Part shown: positions 15,829-21,712 of the stretch, piece by piece
How positions within the stretch are numbered: the stretch's first letter is position 1
Layout: each line of letters opens with the position of its first letter
From: Streptococcus sp.
GTDB taxonomy: Bacteria > Bacillota > Bacilli > Lactobacillales > Streptococcaceae
Direction: 5' to 3'
Length of the DNA: 21,712 bases
NCBI RefSeq assembly: GCF_030825805.1
Contig: NZ_JAPJPF010000032.1
Coordinates: 1-21,712 of the forward strand
Program-made: the position numbers and the translations under genes
Notes under the pieces: model-generated
The model's input: the letters and a program-made list of their open reading frames with translations, nothing else
Told to the model about the DNA's origin: nothing
The model's database searches: none

Positions 15829-15834
15829 ATTATA
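15829..15834 (-). promoter_or_regulatory. -10 of the GNAT gene
   Basis: The minus strand has TATAAT 24 bases before the GNAT ATG; no convincing -35 is seen because the region upstream is the fhs terminator. Confidence 0.45.
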
Positions 15835-15846
15835 CCCCAAAAGCAC

Positions 15847-15874
15847 AAAAATAGAGGTTGTCCGCCAACCTCTA
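15847..15874 (-). terminator. Terminator after fhs
   Basis: On the minus strand TAGAGGTTG (15874-15866) pairs perfectly with CAACCTCTA (15860-15852) around a 5-base loop, followed by T's. It lies 9 bases past the fhs stop. Confidence 0.9.
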
Positions 15875-15883
15875 TATATTTTA

Positions 15884-17554
15884 TTAGAACAATCCTAAAG
15901 CAGTCCCATCTTCTGCTACATCCATGTTCAAAGCAGCAGGACGTTTTGGTAATCCAGGCATAGTCATCACTTCACCTGTCAAAGCAACAATGAAGCCTGC
16001 ACCAGTCTTAGGTACCAATTCGCGAATGGTAATGTCAAAACCAGACGGCGCCCCGAGGAGACTTGGATCATCTGAGAAACTATATTGGGTCTTAGCCATA
16101 CAAACTGGCAACTTGTCCCAGCCATTTTTCACGATTTGAGCAATCTGAGTTTTGGCTTTCTTCTCAAAGACAACATTGTCGGCCCGGTAAATTTCTTGGG
16201 CAATCTTAGTGATCTTTTCTTCAACAGAAAGGTCATTATCATAAAGACGAGTGTAGTTGGCTGGACTTGTTTCAAGTGTCTCCACTACTGTTTCTGCTAG
16301 GGCCAATCCTCCATCAGCACCATCAGCCCAAACGCTCGCCAATTCAACAGGAACTTGAATAGAAGCACAGAGTTCTTTCAGAGCTGCAATTTCATCTTCT
16401 GTATCTGTGACAAATTCATTAATAGCCACTACTACAGGAACTCCAAATTTACGCATATTTTCTACGTGGCGCTCCAAGTTCGCAAAACCTGAACGAACAG
16501 CTTCTACATTTTCTTCAGAAAGAGCATCTTTGGCAACTCCACCATTCATCTTCAAAGCACGAATCGTTGCGACAATCACCACTGCAGATGGGCTAACAGG
16601 AAGATTTGGTGTTTTGATATCCAAGAATTTTTCAGCTCCCAAATCCGCGCCAAAACCTGCTTCTGTCACTACGTAATCGGCTAAACGAAGAGCGGTTGAG
16701 GTAGCTAAAACAGAATTACATCCATGGGCAATATTAGCAAAAGGTCCACCATGAACAAAGGCTGGCGTTCCATAGATGGTTTGGACCAAGTTTGGCTTGA
16801 TCGCATCTTTCAGAATCAAGGCAAGCGCCCCTTCTACTTCTAAATCGCGGACATAAACTGGACTACGATCATAACGGTAACCAATCACAATATTGGCCAA
16901 ACGACGTTTCAAGTCTTCAATATCTGTCGCCAAGCAAAGGATGGCCATAATCTCAGAAGCAACGGTGATATCAAATCCGTCTTCACGAGGAATCCCATTG
17001 AGCGGTCCACCAAGACCGACCGATACGTGACGCAAAGCACGGTCATTCAAGTCCACTACCCGTTTCCAGATAATCCGACGTTGGTCAATGCCTAGCTCAT
17101 TTCCTTGATGCAAATGATTGTCGATCAAAGCTGAAAGTGCATTATTTGCTGTTGTAATGGCATGCATGTCACCCGTGAAATGAAGGTTGATGTCTTCCAT
17201 TGGTAGAACTTGTGCATAACCTCCACCTGCTGCTCCCCCTTTAATCCCCATAACAGGACCTAAAGAAGGTTCGCGAATGGCAATCATGGTTTGTTTGCCA
17301 ATTTTATTTAAAGCATCTGCTAAACCAATGGTGATGGTAGACTTTCCTTCCCCTGCTGGAGTCGGGTTAATGGCGGTTACCAAGATGAGCTTTCCTGGTT
17401 CTTCCTTCTGAACGGCTTGGATCTTGTCAAAGGTTAATTTTGCCTTGTACTTTCCATAGAGTTCTAGGTCATCGAAGTGAATACCCAATTTCTCTACCAC
17501 ATCTGTGATTGGTTTCAATTCAATACTTTGTGCAATCTCGATATCTGTCTTCAT
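15884..17554 (-). CDS. fhs: Formate--tetrahydrofolate ligase
   Basis: Fhs makes 10-formyl-tetrahydrofolate from formate, tetrahydrofolate and ATP, feeding purine synthesis and formyl-methionine. The 556 aa protein is full length, with the phosphate loop [12 protein letters not shown] at 62-73 and the following conserved blocks ([20 protein letters not shown], then [18 protein letters not shown]). Start ATG at 17554 has GAGGAG 6 bases upstream. It has its own promoter and a strong terminator, and diverges from coaB. In the pneumococcal genome fhs also neighbours coaB. Confidence 0.98.
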   Translation of the reverse strand: MKTDIEIAQSIELKPITDVVEKLGIHFDDLELYGKYKAKLTFDKIQAVQKEEPGKLILVTAINPTPAGEGKSTITIGLADALNKIGKQTMIAIREPSLGPVMGIKGGAAGGGYAQVLPMEDINLHFTGDMHAITTANNALSALIDNHLHQGNELGIDQRRIIWKRVVDLNDRALRHVSVGLGGPLNGIPREDGFDITVASEIMAILCLATDIEDLKRRLANIVIGYRYDRSPVYVRDLEVEGALALILKDAIKPNLVQTIYGTPAFVHGGPFANIAHGCNSVLATSTALRLADYVVTEAGFGADLGAEKFLDIKTPNLPVSPSAVVIVATIRALKMNGGVAKDALSEENVEAVRSGFANLERHVENMRKFGVPVVVAINEFVTDTEDEIAALKELCASIQVPVELASVWADGADGGLALAETVVETLETSPANYTRLYDNDLSVEEKITKIAQEIYRADNVVFEKKAKTQIAQIVKNGWDKLPVCMAKTQYSFSDDPSLLGAPSGFDITIRELVPKTGAGFIVALTGEVMTMPGLPKRPAALNMDVAEDGTALGLF

Positions 17555-17582
17555 CTGAATCTCCTCACTATTTAATAATCCT

Positions 17583-17588
17583 ATTATA
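17583..17588 (-). promoter_or_regulatory. fhs -10
   Basis: The minus strand reads TGTATAAT 28 bases before the fhs ATG. The -35 is weak. Confidence 0.5.
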
Positions 17589-17786
17589 CAGAAATTTCAC
17601 AAGGATATATATTTTAAATCTCAAACTTTTCTCATTCGTTCGGTTTTTGCTTAGTAACTCTGCTTTTTCAGCCTTTATTCCAATTTCTTATACCCCTCTA
17701 TATGAAATAACTATGAGTCCCTTCGTCGTCTACTCTACCGCCTTTGTATCCCCTTGACCAACAATCGCAAGAGCCGTGTTCTTGGC
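17589..17786. other. Divergent intergenic region between fhs and coaB
   Basis: This 5' to 5' gap holds the promoters of fhs (left) and coaB (right) and a pyrimidine-rich plus strand. An imperfect hairpin CAAGA...TCTTG is seen near 17768-17784. No credible gene or known riboswitch was recognised. Confidence 0.4.
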
Positions 17787-17815
17787 TTTACTAAAATATA
17801 AAATTCTTGTAAAAT
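17787..17815 (+). promoter_or_regulatory. coaB promoter, predicted to give a leaderless mRNA
   Basis: TTTACT (17787-17792), 17 bases, TAAAAT (17810-17815). The coaB ATG begins 7 bases after the -10, so the predicted first base of the transcript is the A of the ATG. No ribosome site precedes the gene. Confidence 0.5.
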
Positions 17816-17821
17816 AAGCCT

Positions 17822-18508
17822 ATGAATATTTTGATTACTTCCGGTGGGACGAGTGAAAAGATTGATCAGGTTCGTTCGATTACCAACCATTCCACTGGTC
17901 AACTTGGAAAAATCATTTCCAAACGTTTTTTAGAGGCAGGTTTTTCTGTGACTCTGGTGACAACTCCAACTGCGGTTCAGCCTAAAGAACATCCTCATTT
18001 AAGAAAGATATTTATCAAAGATGTCGCTGAACTTCAAACAGTCTTTGAAAAAGAAACTCCAACTCACCAGGTGCTCATCCATGCTATGGCTGTCTCTGAC
18101 TACAGCCCTGTCTATATGTCAGGTTTCCAGGCTGTCAAAGAAGCTAGCAATTTAGAGCATTTTCTTCATCAAACCAACCAGGAATCGAAAATTTCTTCAG
18201 AGGAAGATTACCAAGTTCTCTTTTTAAAGAAAAATCCTAAGTTGATTTCCTTAGTAAAAACATGGAATCCAGACATTCGCTTGATCGGCTTTAAACTGCT
18301 GGTTGGTGTAGCACAGGATCAACTCCTAGCCGTTGCTCGTGCAAGTCTCGAAAAAAATCAGGCAGAAATGATTGTTGCCAATGACTTAAGCGAAATTCAA
18401 GACGGAAAACATCGAGCTTACTTAGTTACGAAAGATGCTACTCAAATAGCCGAAACGAAATTGGATATTGCTCAAAAAATTTATCATCACATTAGGAACA
18501 AAGGATAA
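17822..18508 (+). CDS. coaB: Phosphopantothenate--cysteine ligase
   Basis: CoaB joins cysteine to 4'-phosphopantothenate, using CTP in most bacteria, in CoA synthesis. In streptococci it is encoded apart from coaC, as here. The 228 aa protein begins MNILITSGGTSEKIDQVRSI with the nucleotide-binding GGTSE loop, followed by NHSTGQLG at 22-29, and has LIGFKLLVG and IVANDLSEI further on. The start is fixed by homology to the family's first residues, yet lacks any Shine-Dalgarno; the gene may be leaderless. coaC follows after 5 bases. Confidence 0.95.
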   Translation: MNILITSGGTSEKIDQVRSITNHSTGQLGKIISKRFLEAGFSVTLVTTPTAVQPKEHPHLRKIFIKDVAELQTVFEKETPTHQVLIHAMAVSDYSPVYMSGFQAVKEASNLEHFLHQTNQESKISSEEDYQVLFLKKNPKLISLVKTWNPDIRLIGFKLLVGVAQDQLLAVARASLEKNQAEMIVANDLSEIQDGKHRAYLVTKDATQIAETKLDIAQKIYHHIRNKG

Positions 18509-18513
18509 AACCT

Positions 18514-19053
18514 ATGGCGAATATACTACTGGCTGTAACTGGGAGCATTTCTGCCTACAAGGCAGCAGACCTCACCAGTCAATTGACCAAGCTCGGTCAC
18601 CAGGTAAAGATTCTTATGACTCCTGCAGCTACAGCTTTTATTACCCCTCTAACACTTCAGGTCCTCTCCAAACAAGCTGTCCTGGTAGAGGTCATGACAG
18701 AAGACGATCCAAAACAAATCCAACATATTGACTTGGGGAAAGAGGCTGATCTTTTTCTAGTCGCTCCTGCAAGTGCCAATACCATTGCAAAACTTGCCAT
18801 AGGGCTAGCGGATAATATGGTGACGAGCACAGCTCTAGCCTTGCCTCAAGGAACTAAAAAAATCCTAGCCCCCGCTATGAATACGAAAATGCTGGAACAC
18901 CCAGCTACCCAACGAAATCTAAAACTTTTACAAGACTACGGCTATCAGATTATTCAACCTCGCCATGCTACTCTGGCTTGTGGCGATCAAGGGTCTGGAG
19001 CTTTAGCTTCTATCGAAACCATTCTAACTACTATACAGGAGTCACTTTCATGA
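18514..19053 (+). CDS. coaC: Phosphopantothenoylcysteine decarboxylase
   Basis: CoaC is an FMN flavoprotein that decarboxylates phosphopantothenoylcysteine to phosphopantetheine. The 179 aa protein has the FMN loop TGSISAYKAADL at 9-20, the catalytic His71 in HIDLGKEADL, VAPASANT at 83-90, the substrate-binding PAMN motif at 120-123, and the C-terminal Cys156 in LACGDQGSGAL. AAAGGA lies upstream of the start. The stop TGA overlaps the panT start as ATGA. Confidence 0.96.
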   Translation: MANILLAVTGSISAYKAADLTSQLTKLGHQVKILMTPAATAFITPLTLQVLSKQAVLVEVMTEDDPKQIQHIDLGKEADLFLVAPASANTIAKLAIGLADNMVTSTALALPQGTKKILAPAMNTKMLEHPATQRNLKLLQDYGYQIIQPRHATLACGDQGSGALASIETILTTIQESLS

Positions 19054-19610
19054 AAAAATCTTCATCCATTTCACGCATTGCTATATTTTTCGCGGTAATG
19101 ATTACCATCCATTTTACAACTTCCTTCATCTTACATTTTGTACCATCAGGTATTCAGCCAACCTTGGTTCATATTCCTGTTGTGATCGCGTCTATCATTT
19201 ACGGGCCACGAATCGGAGCTACCTTAGGATTGCTTATGGGACTATTTAGTTTAACGATGAATACCCTTGTTTTAACACCTGCAAGCCACCTCTTTAGTCC
19301 CTTTGTACCAAACGGAAACTTCTATTCCCTCCTTATTGCAATAGTTCCACGTATCTTGATCGGAATAACACCTTACTATATCTATCAATTAATGCGCAAT
19401 CGTACCGGGTTAATAACAGCCGGCATTGTCGGATCCATGACCAATACCGTTTTTGTTTTAAGTGGGATTTACTTCTTTTTTGGTAGTCAATTCAAAGGTG
19501 GAATCAACGATTTTCTAGCCTTGATTGTGTCTACAAACTCACTTATCGAAGTTATTGCAACGGTTCTGATCACTAGTGCCGTTGTCCCAGCCCTTGAAAA
19601 AATAAAATAA
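19050..19610 (+). CDS. panT: ECF transporter substrate-binding (S) component, probably for pantothenate
   Basis: This 186 aa, about six-segment membrane protein resembles energy-coupling-factor S components. The start is the ATG at 19050 (MKKSSSISRI), which overlaps the coaC stop by 4 bases and has AGGAG upstream; a longer frame from 18978 is not needed. S components capture a vitamin and work with shared EcfA/A'/T subunits encoded elsewhere. The operon with coaB and coaC makes pantothenate the most likely substrate; this is inferred from context and from PanT in related bacteria. Confidence 0.88.
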   Translation: MKKSSSISRIAIFFAVMITIHFTTSFILHFVPSGIQPTLVHIPVVIASIIYGPRIGATLGLLMGLFSLTMNTLVLTPASHLFSPFVPNGNFYSLLIAIVPRILIGITPYYIYQLMRNRTGLITAGIVGSMTNTVFVLSGIYFFFGSQFKGGINDFLALIVSTNSLIEVIATVLITSAVVPALEKIK

Positions 19611-19611
19611 A

Positions 19612-19671
19612 CAGTTGAGTAGGGCTATAAAAGCTGATGAAATCAGCGTAGTAGAGCCCACTCGAAAACTG
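19612..19671. repeat. 60-base nested inverted repeat, probably part of a dispersed repeat
   Basis: An outer stem pairs CAGTTGAGT-a-GGGCT (19612-19626) with AGCCCACTCgaaAACTG (19655-19671); inside sits a perfect GCTGAT-GAA-ATCAGC hairpin (19633-19647). It starts 2 bases after the panT stop. The element, up to the terminator that follows, has the form of streptococcal intergenic repeats, but no other copy is in this window. Confidence 0.55.
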
Positions 19672-19700
19672 CGTCTTGCTCGACAATCCAAAGACAATTG

Positions 19701-19735
19701 AGAGGCTAGGACTTTTGTCCCAGCCTCTTTTTTTC
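19701..19735 (+). terminator. Terminator of the coaB-coaC-panT operon
   Basis: AGAGGCTAGGAC (19701-19712) pairs with GTCCCAGCCTCT (19717-19728) with one A/C mismatch and a TTTT loop, followed by T's. This GAGGCTGGGAC-type hairpin is frequent in streptococcal genomes. Confidence 0.85.
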
Positions 19736-19804
19736 TATCCAAAATTCCCCCTTTATTTTTGAAAAGATTTACAATTATCGCTAGAATTTTCTGAAAAAAT
19801 TTGC

Positions 19805-19810
19805 TATAAT
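19805..19810 (+). promoter_or_regulatory. pgm promoter, extended -10
   Basis: TTTGCTATAAT has a TGN extension and a perfect TATAAT, 36 bases before the pgm ATG. No good -35. Confidence 0.65.
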
Positions 19811-19823
19811 GTAAGCGATTAAT
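19809..19823 (+). promoter_or_regulatory. Possible CcpA (cre) site at the pgm start of transcription
   Basis: ATGTAAGCGATTAAT fits the cre pattern WTGNAANCGNWNNCW at all but one position. It lies on the end of the -10 and the predicted +1, where CcpA would repress. Confidence 0.3.
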
Positions 19824-19846
19824 TTATAGAAATAAGGAGTTGCACT

Positions 19847-21565
19847 ATGACTTATCAAGAAAACTTCCAAAAATGGGCTGATTTCGCGGACCTACCAGAT
19901 TACCTTCGTCGTGATTTGGAAAGCATGGATGAAAAAACGAAGGAAGATGCCTTCTACACAAACCTTGAATTCGGTACTGCTGGTATGCGCGGATTGATTG
20001 GTGCTGGGACTAACCGCATTAATATCTACGTTGTTCGTCAAGCAACTGAAGGTTTGGCGCGTTTGATCGAATCTAAAGGTGGAAATGAAAAAGAACGTGG
20101 TGTAGCCATCGCCTACGATAGCCGTCACTTCTCTCCAGAATTTGCCTTTGAATCAGCAGCCGTTCTTGCAAAACACGGTATTAAATCCTATGTCTTTGAA
20201 AGTCTCCGTCCAACTCCAGAACTTTCATTTGCTGTTCGTCACCTAAACTGTTTCGCAGGGATCATGATTACTGCTAGCCACAACCCTGCTCCGTTTAACG
20301 GATACAAGGTTTACGGTGAAGATGGTGGTCAAATGCCTCCACACGACGCGGACGCTTTGACAACCTACATCCGTGCCATCGACAATCCATTCGCTGTAGA
20401 AGTTGCGGATGTTGAAGCTGAAAAAGCATCTGGTTTGATTGAAGTCATCGGTGAAGCTGTCGATACTGAATACCTCAAAGAAGTAAAAGACGTTAACATC
20501 AACCCAGCCTTGATTGAAGAGTTTGGCAAAGACATGAAGATTGTCTACACTCCTCTTCACGGTACTGGTGAAATGTTGGCTCGTCGTGCTCTTGCTCAAG
20601 CAGGATTTGACTCTGTTCAAGTCGTTGAAGCTCAAGCAACTCCAGACCCTGACTTCTCAACTGTAAAATCACCAAACCCAGAAAGCCAAGCAGCCTTTGC
20701 TCTTGCAGAAGAACTTGGTCGCCAAGTAGGAGCTGATGTTCTTGTCGCAACTGACCCTGACGCTGACCGTGTCGGTGTTGAAGTCCTTCAAAAAGACGGT
20801 AGCTACCTTAACCTTTCAGGTAACCAAATCGGTGCTATCATGGCTAAGTACATCTTGGAAGCTCACAAAAATGCTGGCACTCTTCCAGAAAATGCAGCCC
20901 TTTGCAAATCTATCGTATCAACTGACTTGGTAACGAAGATTGCTGAAAGCTACGGCGCAACTATGTTTAACGTCTTGACTGGTTTCAAATTCATCGCTGA
21001 AAAGATTCAAGAATTCGAAGAAAAACACAATCACACTTACATGATGGGATTTGAAGAAAGCTTCGGTTACTTGATTAAACCATTCGTACGTGATAAAGAT
21101 GCGATTCAAGCTGTCCTTGTCGTTGCTGAGCTTGCTGCTTACTACCGCTCTCGTGGTTTGACACTTGCTGACGGTATCGAAGAAATCTACAAAGAGTACG
21201 GCTACTATGCTGAAAAGACAATCTCTGTTACACTTTCTGGTGTTGACGGTGCTGAGCAAATCAAAGCGATTATGGCGAAATTCCGTGAAAACGGGCCAAA
21301 AGAATTTAACTCAACAGAAGTTTCAATCACTGAAGACTTCAAAGCACAAACATCTACTGCTGCTGATGGCACTGTAACAACCTTGACAACTCCTCCAAGT
21401 GATGTATTGAAATACACACTTGCTGATGGTTCTTGGATTGCCGTTCGCCCTTCAGGTACAGAACCAAAAATTAAGTTCTACATTGCCGTTGTTGGTGAAA
21501 GCAACGAAGATTCTCAAGCTAAAATTGCTAACATCGAAGCTGAAATCAATGCCTTTGTAAAATAA
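19847..21565 (+). CDS. pgm: Phosphoglucomutase (alpha-D-phosphohexomutase)
   Basis: Pgm interconverts glucose 6-phosphate and glucose 1-phosphate, giving precursors for UDP-glucose, capsule or glycolipid and galactose use. The 572 aa protein has all four family sites: the phosphoserine loop TASHNP with Ser144 at 142-147, the metal loop DPDADR at 303-308, a sugar-binding GFEES region near residue 403, and the phosphate-binding RPSGTEP at 534-540. A strong ribosome site AAGGAG lies 8 bases upstream. It is monocistronic between its own promoter and terminator. Codon use looks like a highly expressed gene. Confidence 0.97.
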   Translation: MTYQENFQKWADFADLPDYLRRDLESMDEKTKEDAFYTNLEFGTAGMRGLIGAGTNRINIYVVRQATEGLARLIESKGGNEKERGVAIAYDSRHFSPEFAFESAAVLAKHGIKSYVFESLRPTPELSFAVRHLNCFAGIMITASHNPAPFNGYKVYGEDGGQMPPHDADALTTYIRAIDNPFAVEVADVEAEKASGLIEVIGEAVDTEYLKEVKDVNINPALIEEFGKDMKIVYTPLHGTGEMLARRALAQAGFDSVQVVEAQATPDPDFSTVKSPNPESQAAFALAEELGRQVGADVLVATDPDADRVGVEVLQKDGSYLNLSGNQIGAIMAKYILEAHKNAGTLPENAALCKSIVSTDLVTKIAESYGATMFNVLTGFKFIAEKIQEFEEKHNHTYMMGFEESFGYLIKPFVRDKDAIQAVLVVAELAAYYRSRGLTLADGIEEIYKEYGYYAEKTISVTLSGVDGAEQIKAIMAKFRENGPKEFNSTEVSITEDFKAQTSTAADGTVTTLTTPPSDVLKYTLADGSWIAVRPSGTEPKIKFYIAVVGESNEDSQAKIANIEAEINAFVK

Positions 21566-21576
21566 GAAACCACAAA

Positions 21577-21607
21577 AGATGAGATCAACCAATCTCATCT
21601 TTTTTTC
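21577..21607 (+). terminator. Terminator after pgm
   Basis: AGATGAGAT (21577-21585) pairs with ATCTCATCT (21592-21600) around a 6-base loop, followed by T7. Confidence 0.9.
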
Positions 21608-21674
21608 GTATCAAAATACAGCATTTTTTCGCCCTTTATGGCATACTAGATTTATAAGAAAGCGAGGTAATCTC

Positions 21675-21712
21675 ATGGAACAATTTTTAGAAGATATTAA
21701 AGATCTTGAAGT
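21675..21712 (+). CDS. Start of an unidentified gene (cut by the right edge)
   Basis: An ATG at 21675 with GAGG upstream (8 bases) begins MEQFLEDIKDLE and runs off the window. Only 12 codons are visible and no family can be assigned. Confidence 0.5.
   Translation, partial: MEQFLEDIKDLE

Noticed and set aside
15805..15846. Longer GNAT start (GTG at 15846)
   Set aside because: It would run through a TATAAT box and the extra 14 residues have no family support.
17509..17757. Plus-strand 82-codon frame between fhs and coaB
   Set aside because: It begins inside fhs on the other strand, has no ribosome site, and its peptide looks like translated promoter DNA.
17748..17806. Minus-strand open stretch reading KAKNTALAIVGQGDTKAVE then stop
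   Set aside because: The peptide looks sensible but is under 30 codons, has no start codon or ribosome site, and I recognise no gene; it may be a chance frame or tiny remnant.
20243..20635. Minus-strand 130-codon frame
   Set aside because: Shadow of pgm, which has all active-site loops.
1..21712. CRISPR arrays, IS elements, prophage genes, tRNA or rRNA
   Set aside because: No regularly spaced repeats, no transposase or integrase motifs, and no tRNA or rRNA core sequences were seen on either strand.

Overview
The window looks like chromosomal core DNA from a low-GC Streptococcus, most likely an oral viridans species of the mitis/sanguinis type. Three things point there: a perfect late-competence com-box (TACGAATA) in front of dprA; the orders rbgA-rnhB-(ROK)-dprA-topA-(satD pair)-trmFO and fhs/coaB-coaC-panT; and a small RNA that fits the lactic-acid-bacterial asd RNA motif, close to an asd gene. 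I see no rRNA, tRNA, phage, IS or CRISPR. The species is not resolved.

Layout. Nearly everything from 1 to 17554 is on the minus strand; 17822 to the end is on the plus strand. Reading the minus strand in its direction of transcription: fhs (one-carbon metabolism) ends at a strong hairpin terminator; a GNAT acetyltransferase follows; then a free-standing structured RNA with its own promoter and terminator (about 15187-15031). Next is an operon of a 36-39 aa small ORF, a DUF3137 membrane protein and LemA (14931-13364). Then asd-dapA, the entry to lysine/diaminopimelate synthesis, with a tail-less hairpin between the genes; a stand-alone ATP-cone protein; the rbgA-rnhB-ROK kinase operon; com-box dprA; topA; the satD-DUF3307 pair under a promoter covered by three copies of a TGTCTATTATAAC-type motif; trmFO; and finally two esterase-fold hydrolases and the start of an ATP-grasp protein that runs off the left edge.

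Plus strand: coaB-coaC-panT (salvage of pantothenate to CoA) starts from a promoter so close to the ATG that the mRNA is probably leaderless. A hairpin-rich repeat-like element and a terminator follow, then phosphoglucomutase (pgm) with an extended -10 promoter, and the first codons of an unidentified gene.

The core genes are ordinary housekeeping functions (50S assembly, RNA primer removal, DNA uptake, supercoiling, tRNA methylation, folate and CoA metabolism). The parts worth attention are regulatory or poorly understood: the satD operator array with a cyclase-like sensor protein, the asd-type RNA, the coupled small ORF before DUF3137-lemA, the ATP-grasp/double-esterase cluster, the ATP-cone orphan and the leaderless coaB.
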